From Arcanobacterium ihumii (GTDB lineage: Bacteria > Actinomycetota > Actinomycetes > Actinomycetales > Actinomycetaceae): DNA of 64,000 bases. Position numbers and translations under genes: made by a program. Positions 27,676-35,915 of the stretch are shown here, piece by piece. Position 1 is the first letter of the stretch, and each line of letters starts with the position of its first letter. The stretch spans positions 930,001 through 994,000 of the forward strand of contig NZ_UWOS01000001.1 in the NCBI RefSeq assembly GCF_900604515.1, in the 5' to 3' direction. The notes under the pieces were generated by a model that saw nothing but the letters and a program-made list of their open reading frames with translations, searched no databases and was not told where the DNA came from.

Positions 27676-28944
27676 ATGAAAATTGCGAAGAAGATTACCG
27701 GAGTGGCAAGTGTTGCACTGCTTGCTTCCGGAATCACAGCAGTTCCAGCATTTTCAGCAACATTTACAAACAGCACGCCCGAAACCTCGAAGATTAGTGA
27801 TCAGCTCCCACTCGTTCACACTCAGCGCGGTTCAGACCACCTCAAAGCGAACATCTTGAATCCACGTCCGGTATGTAATTCTGGAGAGGATTACCGCACC
27901 ATTGTGTACAAGGTAAACGATAACTTCATGCCGGTGGGTACTATCTCCACCACCAACCGTACAAATGGAGAAATCCCACTCACCCAAAACCTTTCAAAGA
28001 CACAATCAATTTCGATTACGGTCAAAGGTGACCGCACCGAAACCGCTGGTGTAAACCTCGGTGGTGATGTGTCTGGAAAGAACGGAAAAGGAAGCCTTGG
28101 CATTTCCTACAGCTTGGCACAGAATCTAGGTTTCAATATCTCTTACTCACTGTCTTGGCAGGTTGGTCAGCAAATTGGACCGTACAAGGTTCCTGCAAAT
28201 CACACTGGAGAAGCTACCTATGGATTCCGTTCAATCACTATGACCGGAACGCAGCAATTCTGCAAGGCAAATGGAACATGGTCTGACGCATTACCGTGGG
28301 TTTCTACTGCTCCAGTTAAGAACGAAGTTCGTGTAAAGCTCTATGATCTTGCATCAGGTGCTTTCAGCGAAACGTCAAACATTGGTGTTGAAGCAAAGTC
28401 AGCCGAATACCAGCAGGTAGTTGAGCCAAACGTAACCATCGAAAAGGGTTCGGCACCAGCTGAGCCGCAGGCTCAAGACCTTTCTGTGCGGCTCACCTCC
28501 GCGGCAGGTAAGGTTCCAGGCTACGCTGGTCTCGTTGCTTTGCGTGTAAAGAATGTAGGAACGGAACAATACTACGGTGAATACCCAACCGTTCAGTACC
28601 TAGTGAAGGTGAAGACGGCGGACGGTCCGAAGGGTGTGGATCGTCTCATTACCCCTGGATACTTTAATGGCGCATACACCGAAGATCTTGGGTTTGACCG
28701 TAAGACGTCCACCCGCAGCTTCCTTGTGACGCTATCCAACCCAATCGAGCCAGGCGAAGAGCAGCTTATTGCAAACTTCAACTTCGGCGATGGCAACACC
28801 AAGTTGGGTCGACTCACTAATACCATCGAAGTTTCGCAGATCAAGCGAGTTGAGGGTGACACTTCAACCTACAACGACGTTCGTATGACGTCGAAGGAGG
28901 TTGCTACTACAGATGCCGGTAAGCCAGCAGACGGTATCTACTAA
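27676..28944 (+). CDS. Secreted beta-rich protein of unknown function, possible aerolysin-like pore-former
   Basis: From the ATG at 27676, which follows GAGGAGG, the 422-residue product has a clear signal peptide: basic MKIAKK, a hydrophobic core, then PAFSA. I reject 15 extra upstream codons. Residues about 95-190 alternate Ser/Thr with hydrophobic residues (LSKTQSISITV, GKGSLGISYSLAQNLGFNIS), followed by a GPYKVPANHTGEA turn. This resembles the membrane hairpin region of aerolysin/ETX-type toxins, where a VP(A/P)xT turn follows two amphipathic strands. The C-terminal ~150 residues look like a beta-sandwich. No cholesterol-dependent cytolysin undecapeptide is present. The toxin idea is inference from pattern only. 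Confidence 0.6.
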   Translation: MKIAKKITGVASVALLASGITAVPAFSATFTNSTPETSKISDQLPLVHTQRGSDHLKANILNPRPVCNSGEDYRTIVYKVNDNFMPVGTISTTNRTNGEIPLTQNLSKTQSISITVKGDRTETAGVNLGGDVSGKNGKGSLGISYSLAQNLGFNISYSLSWQVGQQIGPYKVPANHTGEATYGFRSITMTGTQQFCKANGTWSDALPWVSTAPVKNEVRVKLYDLASGAFSETSNIGVEAKSAEYQQVVEPNVTIEKGSAPAEPQAQDLSVRLTSAAGKVPGYAGLVALRVKNVGTEQYYGEYPTVQYLVKVKTADGPKGVDRLITPGYFNGAYTEDLGFDRKTSTRSFLVTLSNPIEPGEEQLIANFNFGDGNTKLGRLTNTIEVSQIKRVEGDTSTYNDVRMTSKEVATTDAGKPADGIY

Positions 28945-28994
28945 GTGTGCTTTTTGGGTAAGTATTTAGGTTGATCTAAATATTAGCCAACTAA

Positions 28995-29032
28995 GTGGGC
29001 GGGAAACTGTATCCAAACAGTTTCCCGCCCAC
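28995..29032. terminator. Hairpin after the secreted beta-rich protein gene
   Basis: Perfect 16-base stem GTGGGCGGGAAACTGT/ACAGTTTCCCGCCCAC with a six-base loop, 50 bases after the stop. No T run follows. Confidence 0.65.
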
Positions 29033-29121
29033 TCCTGTAAAGGGATTATCTTGGTTTAGCCAAATGCCTAGTGTGCATTGCCTGAGAACAAAAGCTGTGG
29101 TTTGAATAGTAGCTCTGAAAG

Positions 29122-29460
29122 CTAGTCAGACCGCACAGCGATTGCCGGATAAATTGCTGATGCACGAACTGCCGGATAGGCGGAGGTAATGATTCCAACT
29201 GCTGCTCCTAAAACAGGTCCGAGTGCAATCCAGCCAAAACTCAGATAGGCTCCAGTCACTAGTAGCTGTAGCACCCACCATAATGCACGCAGAGAAAGCT
29301 CTTCCGATCAGGCCGCCAAGAGCATCAGTAAGTGCGCCTTCCATCCAAAATACGGCGGCCAGTTTACTTCGCCAACGTTCTTTTTACTGAAGTCACCACT
29401 GCTTGACCACCTTCGGTGGCGGAAATAACTACGGTCTGAGTATCGCGAGATTCACTTTTC
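29122..29460 (-). pseudogene. Remnant of an FtsX/MacB-type ABC transporter permease
   Basis: Three short segments in different frames join into the C-terminus of an ABC exporter permease. One has SRDTQTVVISATEGG. The next has RSKLAAVFWMEGAL then TDALGGLIG, the 'EALLLSLLGGLIG' region of the family. The last has WIALGPVLGAAVGIITSAYP followed by AVRASAIYPAIAVRSD, the classic end of MacB/FtsX permeases, then a TAG. At least two frameshifts are needed, and the N-terminal part and any ATPase are missing. The gene is dead. Confidence 0.65.
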
Positions 29461-29569
29461 CTTTTGCTTCAATAAATTCTGCCGGAAAGGAATATGTTTC
29501 CATTTTCGCTGTAATTTCTGGGGTGCATTTCGAGTTAGCCACGGCTTCTATTTGACTGGTTTGAAGAGG

Positions 29570-30313
29570 TTAGGGTGTGTTGAGTTCTCCTTGGCACTGC
29601 GCTACTTTGACCGCTATAGCAGTATTTTCTGGAGTAATGTCAAAAGTGTCAACTCCCTCAACATAACCGGGAATTTCTGAATTCATCTTCAGACCTTTGC
29701 GAGTGAAACATTGATCTAATTCGCTAATTACTTTTTGTGCTCGCTCATCTTTAAGTAACTTGTTGCGAGTGTTATTCAGCTCCTTGATCCAAGGGCCGAA
29801 AGGAGCTAGCTTGCGAGTGTTGAAACGATTTAATGAATCTCCATTGGCGCATTGATCTTTTGCGATTTGTTGCTGTTGTTCGCTGAACTGACTGTTGTAA
29901 TCAAGTGGGTCTATTTCTCCTGCTGGAATTTTAATTCTGGTTTCAGGTATTGCTTCATTAAAAAGAGAAGGGTTGGAGAAGCCGTATTTTTCTGCAATTT
30001 TTACGTTCCATGGACCAAACTCAGTAAACGTATACGGTTTACCGTCGCCAAGTCTCCAGGTTGGGACGGCTATCATCGGGATATGTAGTTCGTTCCTTAC
30101 AGATTCTACAAAAACTGCAGAATCTGCTGATTGGAGAGTTATTTCTTCGCTACTTAACATTTGAATATGGATATAGCGATCGCTAGGGAGTGTTACAGCT
30201 ATATTCGCTTTATTGATATCAGCTTTTAGATTAAGACCAGATTCCGCCGATTGATTATGTTGACTCCCGAAACTACAGGCTCCCACATTTAATGTAAGGA
30301 TGACGGCAATCAT
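29570..30313 (-). CDS. Putative lipoprotein, probably truncated at its C-terminus
   Basis: A 247-residue exported lipoprotein: short hydrophobic start MIAVILTLNVGACS with a lipobox-like VGAC at residues 10-13, then a mainly hydrophilic body. It resembles surface lipoproteins of actinobacteria found next to ABC exporters (inference). The TAA at 29570-29572 is followed in the same frame by about 46 more codons (to a TAG at 29429) rich in Glu/Lys/Ala that look like the missing helical tail, so a nonsense mutation is likely. The signal peptide is oddly short and has no basic residues. It abuts a decayed ABC permease. Confidence 0.6.
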   Translation of the reverse strand: MIAVILTLNVGACSFGSQHNQSAESGLNLKADINKANIAVTLPSDRYIHIQMLSSEEITLQSADSAVFVESVRNELHIPMIAVPTWRLGDGKPYTFTEFGPWNVKIAEKYGFSNPSLFNEAIPETRIKIPAGEIDPLDYNSQFSEQQQQIAKDQCANGDSLNRFNTRKLAPFGPWIKELNNTRNKLLKDERAQKVISELDQCFTRKGLKMNSEIPGYVEGVDTFDITPENTAIAVKVAQCQGELNTP

Positions 30314-30397
30314 AAAGAAAATAACCTTTTAACTCTTGTTGTTCGATTTGTATCTGTTCTCATTGCGTCATCCTCACATTAAAATGACTATGTCTAG

Positions 30398-30724
30398 TTA
30401 ACACCCCGCGTAGGTTACTCGACTAATGCGGTTGTCCCAGTTTTCATAAGCGTACGCACTGCCACCAGCACCGTTGCTAAGATTTGGATCCCGGGAATTT
30501 CCTAACTTTGGAAATGAGGAGCTATAAAGCCTGATATAGGATCCAGAAGGTGCGTATGTGTAGTCAAAAAATAATGTGGTGTTACATTGCCTTCCATTAG
30601 TGGAGATTGATGATGCTCGGTTATTCATTCCCGAATAGACGGGCGAATCATGGTCTTCGTTGTATGCAAATCCGCCGTTGTAATCGTTGTCCGACCAAAG
30701 GCATGAGGCGCCTGATTGAAAATT
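30398..30724 (-). pseudogene. Headless peptidase-inhibitor I36-like domain
   Basis: The frame encodes about 108 residues with the I36/crystallin-like pattern (CLWSDNDYNGGFAYNED near the start, WDNRISRVTYAGC at the end). An upstream in-frame TGA (30725-30727) comes before any start codon, and no signal peptide is encoded. The first available ATG (30628) lies inside the domain. The 5' part of the gene, including its export signal, is therefore missing. Confidence 0.65.
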
Positions 30725-30791
30725 TCAATCACTTGCCAACTTGGAGTTTTTAATGAGCGTTACAAACTATTGAAATTAATGCACATAAACT

Positions 30792-30850
30792 TATTGGGGG
30801 GGTATTGGTTCGAGTAGATAACTACCAAACGAACCAATACCCCCCCAATA
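30792..30850. terminator. Long perfect hairpin after the sugar ABC importer operon
   Basis: A perfect 21-base stem (TATTGGGGGGGTATTGGTTCG and its complement) separated by a 17-base loop, 18 bases beyond the solute-binding protein stop. It is likely the terminator of that minus-strand operon. Confidence 0.7.
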
Positions 30851-30867
30851 GATGTAACCCTAGAAAC

Positions 30868-32193
30868 TTACTTCATCGCAGCATTTCCAGCATCTTGTGC
30901 TTTCTTAAGACCTTCGCCTACAGGAATCGAGCTATTGAAAACATCTAAGAGTGCTGGCACGAAAGCGTCAAATGCAACGTTAATTCCTACTCCGCGCGGT
31001 GCAGGGGTGGTCTTTCCAGAGGCGGCATCGATAAACGTAGAAACATCTACGCCCTTCTTATCCCAGTAGGTGACGAATTCCTTCTGTACATCCTTAACAG
31101 CAGGGAAAGCAACACCCTCAGTTCCAAGTGCACGCTGACCATCCGCGCTACCGAGCCAGGAAAGGACCTTTATGGTTGCGTCTCGGTTCTTGGATTTTTC
31201 ATTTCCAACCGCTGCAACGCCATGCACAACGCCTACGCGGCCTTCTGGACCAGCAACCATTGGAGCTAAGCCCCAGTTGATCTTTGCAGCTTCGGCAATG
31301 TTTTTGAGGCTGTATGGACCAGACTGGTAAAGAGCAAGTTCACCGCGTACAAACATGTCGCGGGTAACATCTCCCTTGGTGTTCGTCTCCGACGCCGGAG
31401 GGGCAACGTGATGCTTGTTGATCATGTCTACGACGTAGCTAAATGCGGCTTCTCCCTGTGGGGTAGCTATGCTGAGTTTATCGTCGTCATCCTGGAGTTT
31501 TCCGCCGTTTTGCGCAAGGAAATCCAACCAGATCGCCTGAAGGTCTGCTTGTGCATTGAAACCAAAGACTTTCGTGGAATTAGCGTCGAAGTGTGGGTCG
31601 TTTGCATCACGCCCTTGTGTATCCTTCGTAAGACTCTTTGTAGCTGCAAGCAAGGTATCACCGGTACCCGCCTGAGGCATCCACGTCAATTTAGTCGGAT
31701 CTACGCTAGCTTCTTTGACCAAGTCCTTGTTGTAGAACAAAGCGATCGAATCCCAGAGCTGTGGAACACCCCATAGCTTTCCATTGCGGGTGTAGAGGTC
31801 AACCACTGATTCTTGCCAACGATCATGTTTATCTCCAAGTTCTTTGGAGATATCCATAATGTTCCCAGCGTCTGCGTACAAGGCGAAGTTCGAGGAATTT
31901 ACCCAGTAAATATCTGGAGCTTGACCAGCTGAAACGTCCAAAGGAAGTTGTTTCCAGTAAGAGTCCCACGGAACGACTTCGACCTTGACGTCAATATCCT
32001 TATTTTGCTTCTTAAACTCCGCGAAAGATTTTTCGTAAGCAGGAGCAGCGGTGTTGTCCCACAGCCTGAATGTGACGGTAGCTTTAGCGCCGTCGCCGGA
32101 GCTCTTCTTTCCGCTGTCTGCTGGTGAACAAGCCGCTAGGCCAACGGTGGCAGCGGCGCATAGAGCGAAAACCTTGATTAATGATCGTTTCAC
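30868..32193 (-). CDS. Carbohydrate ABC transporter, solute-binding lipoprotein
   Basis: A 441-residue family-1 extracellular binding protein. The N-terminus MKRSLIKVFALCAAATVGLAAC has a lipobox with lipidated Cys22. The mature part has the family features VTFRLWDNTAAP, VDVSAGQAPDIYWVNS and GPYSLKNIAEAAKINWGLAPM. It should capture an oligosaccharide or sugar and deliver it to the two permeases encoded just upstream. The start is GTG with AGAGG before it. It is last in the operon, 165 bases after the second permease, instead of first as is common. Confidence 0.92.
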   Translation of the reverse strand: MKRSLIKVFALCAAATVGLAACSPADSGKKSSGDGAKATVTFRLWDNTAAPAYEKSFAEFKKQNKDIDVKVEVVPWDSYWKQLPLDVSAGQAPDIYWVNSSNFALYADAGNIMDISKELGDKHDRWQESVVDLYTRNGKLWGVPQLWDSIALFYNKDLVKEASVDPTKLTWMPQAGTGDTLLAATKSLTKDTQGRDANDPHFDANSTKVFGFNAQADLQAIWLDFLAQNGGKLQDDDDKLSIATPQGEAAFSYVVDMINKHHVAPPASETNTKGDVTRDMFVRGELALYQSGPYSLKNIAEAAKINWGLAPMVAGPEGRVGVVHGVAAVGNEKSKNRDATIKVLSWLGSADGQRALGTEGVAFPAVKDVQKEFVTYWDKKGVDVSTFIDAASGKTTPAPRGVGINVAFDAFVPALLDVFNSSIPVGEGLKKAQDAGNAAMK

Positions 32194-32358
32194 AAGAACC
32201 TCTAATAAATTTGTAGGGTTTTGGTCGTAGCCATATTCTATCTAGAGCAAAGCCACGGCTCCCTGGAACGTGACGCGAACCCTACCGCGCCGTCGTCGGC
32301 AGCGAACCTAAACCGGCACTGAAACTAAGCCGGTGCTAAAACCGAGCCCGCACACGAG

Positions 32359-33195
32359 CTACTTCAGGCCAGAAATACCTATCGAACGAATAATCTGCTT
32401 ATTGAAAATCAAGAAAAGCACAAGTAGTGGAAGCACACATAGGGTGGTTGCAGCCATAACCAGCGTCCAATTAGCGGTGTATTGAGTTTGGAGCGACGCC
32501 GTCGCCACTGTAAGCACGTTCCAAGCAGGCGCTGGGGCAATGATTTTTGGCCACATGAAGTTGTTCCACTGTGAGACCACGGTGATAAGGAACAATGTGG
32601 CGAGGATCGGGCGGCTATTGGGGATAACGATGCTCCACAGTTGACGCCAATATCCGGCCCCATCCAAGATTGCGGCATCGAGGATTTCTTGTGGGATAGC
32701 ACGGAAATTCTCACGAAGTAGGAAAATTGCGTACGGTGATCCGAACATAAAAGGAACCACAAGTCCGGCAAAAGTATTCCTTAATCCCAATGCACTCATT
32801 GCTCCAAAGAGCGGAATCATCGTCACCACGGCTGGAATCATCAGGGTGGCAATATATGCCCAAAAAATAATGTTGCGCCCAGGGAACGTTAACCGCGAAA
32901 ACGCGAATGCAGCCAGAATTGAGGAAAACATCTGGCAGACCACCATCACTAAAACTACTTGACCGGTGATAGCAAGTGGCACGATGAAGGCGTGGTCTGT
33001 GAAAAGCGCGGTGAAATTATCTAAAGTGGGTGCGGTTGGTAGCGCCAGCCCTCCATTAGTTACAAGCTCTTCCTCAGATTTCAATGAGGTCAGAATTGAA
33101 AAAACGAAAGGTGCTAGGGTTAGGAGCGCTCCGCCTGCAAGGAGTAGATACGTAAGGATTACGGAGAAGATCTTGGTTTTATTGGACGTAGCCAT
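32359..33195 (-). CDS. Carbohydrate ABC transporter permease (MalG/UgpE type)
   Basis: A 278-residue inner-membrane permease with six membrane segments and the EAA-loop ILDAAILDGAGYWRQLW, where the ATPase docks, near residue 190. The C-terminus QIIRSIGISGLK is typical of MalG-type subunits. The ATG follows the stop of the partner permease by three bases. No ATP-binding subunit is encoded nearby, so a shared MsmK/MsiK-type ATPase elsewhere is expected. Confidence 0.92.
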   Translation of the reverse strand: MATSNKTKIFSVILTYLLLAGGALLTLAPFVFSILTSLKSEEELVTNGGLALPTAPTLDNFTALFTDHAFIVPLAITGQVVLVMVVCQMFSSILAAFAFSRLTFPGRNIIFWAYIATLMIPAVVTMIPLFGAMSALGLRNTFAGLVVPFMFGSPYAIFLLRENFRAIPQEILDAAILDGAGYWRQLWSIVIPNSRPILATLFLITVVSQWNNFMWPKIIAPAPAWNVLTVATASLQTQYTANWTLVMAATTLCVLPLLVLFLIFNKQIIRSIGISGLK

Positions 33196-33198
33196 TTC

Positions 33199-34176
33199 CT
33201 ATCCTTCTCCGAGTTCATAGGTGATGCGGTCTCGGAAGTAACGTTGCTGAATAACGGTTACGACGATGATCACCACAGTTAGCAACACAGCCATAGTCGC
33301 AGCTTTTCCGATCTGTGGAGAGCTGAAGGCACTCGAGAAAATGCGTGCGGTGATGACATCAGTTGTTCCACCAGGGTAGCCGGGATTTCCTCCGGTGAGC
33401 CCATAGACCAGATCGTAGATCTGGAAGGAAGCAATGAGCGAGGTAATCGAGACGAAGAAAGTGGTTGGGCGGATAAGCGGTAAGGTGATGGAAAACAGCC
33501 TACGCGCTGGACCAGCGCCGTCAAGGGTGGCTGCTTCGTAAAGAGACGTTGGAACAGTTTGCAGGGCTGCTAGGAAAAACAAGGAAATGTATCCGACGTT
33601 TTGCCAGACGTAGACGAAAGCTACCATGGGAAGAGCTGTGCGTTCATCGCTCATCCAAGCGATGTTGGTTCCTAGCAAGGCGTTGAGTAAGCCACCGCGT
33701 GGCTGAAGAAGCCATGACCATACGATTCCAAGTGAAAGAGGTGCAGCGATCCATGGAAGTACAAAGCAGAGTTGAAGGATGCGAGATCCAGGTAGTCGCC
33801 GGTTTAGTCCTAGCGCGATCAGGAGTGCGACGACGATCGAGGGCGGTATCGCCATCAGAGAAAAGATACCTGTGACGAGGATTGAATTCCAGAAAGATGA
33901 ATCTGAAATAAGTTGAGTGTAGTTACTTAGCCCAACCCATTCTGGGGTAGTAACTAGGTTCCACTTAGTGAAGGAAAGTGCAACGACTAAAAAGAGTGGG
34001 ACGATTAGGAAGATTCCAACTCCGATAAACGAAGGAATGAGCATCGTGTAAGCGGTGCGGACTTGTTGCCTGGAGGCTGCGGTTGAATGCTGAGTTGCTC
34101 CCGTTGAGCTCCGGGCCGCTCTGGATAAATGTGCCCTTGGCTCATTTTCCGCCAAATGATCGGAATTTTTTACCAT
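33199..34176 (-). CDS. Carbohydrate ABC transporter permease (MalF/UgpA type)
   Basis: From the ATG at 34176 it has 325 residues, a normal size. GGGGAGG stands just upstream, and the 84 extra codons that stay open to 34428 lie inside the SprT-like gene and are not permease-like. After a Ser/Ala-rich cytoplasmic tail come six membrane segments and the EAA-loop LYEAATLDGAGPARRLF. It pairs with the MalG-type subunit. Its start overlaps the SprT-like gene by 35 bases. Confidence 0.88.
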   Translation of the reverse strand: MVKNSDHLAENEPRAHLSRAARSSTGATQHSTAASRQQVRTAYTMLIPSFIGVGIFLIVPLFLVVALSFTKWNLVTTPEWVGLSNYTQLISDSSFWNSILVTGIFSLMAIPPSIVVALLIALGLNRRLPGSRILQLCFVLPWIAAPLSLGIVWSWLLQPRGGLLNALLGTNIAWMSDERTALPMVAFVYVWQNVGYISLFFLAALQTVPTSLYEAATLDGAGPARRLFSITLPLIRPTTFFVSITSLIASFQIYDLVYGLTGGNPGYPGGTTDVITARIFSSAFSSPQIGKAATMAVLLTVVIIVVTVIQQRYFRDRITYELGEG

Positions 34177-34657
34177 GAATCTGCAACACCTCCCCAGTTT
34201 TCTGATTCTTCCACGAAAAAGCGTGTGTGGGTGAAAAACGAGTCGAACATGAAGCGCAAGATACTGGTCGTGACGGGCGACGATAGCGATTAACGATATG
34301 GCCGGCCGGGCAGGTTCCAATCCAAAGCGGATCGGCAGTAAGTTCGTGGTGGAGACGTGCTCGCGGAGTGCCACCAATCTTTTCGCAGGTAAGTGCCCAT
34401 TCGGCGTCATGGTGGTGATTAGGGCCAACTAGTGCGTGGGCGATTTCGTGAAGAATGACGTCGCGCACCTGAGGTTCGCTGTAAAGCGGCAGTAAAACGC
34501 GTGAAAGGGAAATAGTCTGGGTGCTATAAACAGCCATACCTGCGCGACGTTTAGCATGGTCAAATGCAAGTTTCCACGTAGTTAGCCCGTGGGAATCCAT
34601 GAGATTGCGGGCTAAAATTTCGATTTCTGCTGTTTGCACCTTACTAATTTTAGACAT
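34142..34657 (-). CDS. SprT-like zinc metallopeptidase-fold protein
   Basis: A 171-residue protein with the zinc motif HEIAH in VILHEIAHALVGPNHHHDAEW (about residues 66-86). A C-terminal CxG-type zinc ribbon follows (GTCPAGHIVN and CASCSTRF). Family relatives of SprT and Spartan cut DNA-protein crosslinks; bacterial SprT itself is poorly understood. It is first in a run that continues into the sugar importer genes with a 35-base overlap, probably by chance of gene packing. Confidence 0.85.
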   Translation of the reverse strand: MSKISKVQTAEIEILARNLMDSHGLTTWKLAFDHAKRRAGMAVYSTQTISLSRVLLPLYSEPQVRDVILHEIAHALVGPNHHHDAEWALTCEKIGGTPRARLHHELTADPLWIGTCPAGHIVNRYRRPSRPVSCASCSTRFSPTHAFSWKNQKTGEVLQIHGKKFRSFGGK

Positions 34658-34725
34658 TTATTAGGCGAAGTTCTTTTCTGCTCAATAGGTGTGGTTAAAG
34701 ACGCGCAGTGCGGTACGGTAAAGGC

Positions 34726-35868
34726 ATGGAAAATACTGAAATCTTGCATGATACTTCAGTTGATAAAACGCCCTCGCACAATGTAGATGTACTTATTATT
34801 GGCTCTGGTCAGGCAGGATTATGCGTTGCCTATGAGCTCAAAAAACGTGGTTTTATTGGGTACGCTGGCAATCACGATCGGAACTGTGGCACATTCATCG
34901 TGCTCGATGCTGAGTCGGGACCAGGCGGAGCATGGCAACACAGGTGGCCAACACTAACGATGGGATCCGTGAATCAAATTGCTGACCTTCCACAATTCCC
35001 GGTCGGAAAAGTCGATCCAAATATGCCTTCATCAAAGTTTATATCCCAGTATTTTGCAGATTATGAAGCAGAGTTTGATCTTCCTATTTTGCATATGGTG
35101 ACTGTATTTTCCGTCACTCACAACAAAACCGAAGATTTATTCACAGTTAAGACGACGTCGGGTATATGGAATGCGCGTTACATCGTGAATTGCACAGGAA
35201 CATGGACGCGGCCGTTTTTACCCTGGTACCCCGGAGTGGATACTTTCCGAGGCCAACAGTTCCACACGCAGACGTATCCCGGAGCTGATCACTTTTGGGG
35301 TAAACGCGTAATGATCGTTGGTGGTGGCATCTCAGCGCTATCTCACTTAAACGAAGTATTTCAGGAAGCTAAGAAAACAGTTTGGGTAACTCGAACCTCT
35401 CCACGCTGGAGGGACGAAAACTTTTCGTCATCCAACGAGTTAAGTCCTGAAGCTGGACGCGCTGTTGAGCAAAGAGTGCGGGCACGTGTTAAAAAGGGAC
35501 TTCTTCCGTTACCAGTTGTAGCTGAAACAGGTTTGCCTGAAAACGCTATGGTGAAAGCTATGCGTGCTCGAGGAGCCTTAAAACGGCACAAATTATTTGA
35601 CCGGCTCGATGCACATGGGGCGTGGTGGGGTGATAAGCACCGCCGATTGGATGCAATAATCTGGGCAACCGGTTTCCGCCCTGAACTGCGCCATCTTGCC
35701 CCGCTTGGACTCCGATCGGAGTACGGTGGTATCGCGATGGAAGGCGTACATGCTCGGCAAAATCCAAATGTATTCCTAATCGGATATGGATCGAGTGCCT
35801 CAACCGTGGGTGCTCGTAGAGATGCGCGCGTTGTTGCACAAGAAATACTGGTAAAGATTCGTCATTAG
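34726..35868 (+). CDS. Flavin-dependent NAD(P)H oxidoreductase / monooxygenase-like protein
   Basis: A 380-residue protein from the ATG at 34726 (a GTG at 34708 is also open but lacks a ribosome site). An N-terminal FAD Rossmann motif, DVLIIGSGQAGLCVAYEL, and a second NADPH-binding motif, VMIVGGGISALSHL, are both intact, with the ATGF motif (IWATGFRPEL) near the end. This is the layout of CzcO/ArsO/TrkA-type flavoproteins. The substrate is unknown and no arsenic or metal genes adjoin. It diverges from the SprT/ABC operon. Confidence 0.85.
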   Translation: MENTEILHDTSVDKTPSHNVDVLIIGSGQAGLCVAYELKKRGFIGYAGNHDRNCGTFIVLDAESGPGGAWQHRWPTLTMGSVNQIADLPQFPVGKVDPNMPSSKFISQYFADYEAEFDLPILHMVTVFSVTHNKTEDLFTVKTTSGIWNARYIVNCTGTWTRPFLPWYPGVDTFRGQQFHTQTYPGADHFWGKRVMIVGGGISALSHLNEVFQEAKKTVWVTRTSPRWRDENFSSSNELSPEAGRAVEQRVRARVKKGLLPLPVVAETGLPENAMVKAMRARGALKRHKLFDRLDAHGAWWGDKHRRLDAIIWATGFRPELRHLAPLGLRSEYGGIAMEGVHARQNPNVFLIGYGSSASTVGARRDARVVAQEILVKIRH

Positions 35869-35915
35869 GCTCGGGATGCTGATCACTAGCGCTATATGCT
35901 GAATGTTGGCTGGTA

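Noticed and set aside
27676-28944. Cholesterol-dependent cytolysin (arcanolysin/pyolysin)
   Set aside because: Too short and without the Trp-rich undecapeptide or the CDC domain pattern.
29126-29344. 72-codon minus-strand frame as a gene of its own
   Set aside because: Its first half and a different frame's sequence join into an ABC permease tail, so it is a frameshifted remnant.
33199-34428. Longer start for the MalF-type permease
   Set aside because: The extra 84 codons lie within the SprT-like gene, lack permease features, and GGGGAGG marks the ATG at 34176.
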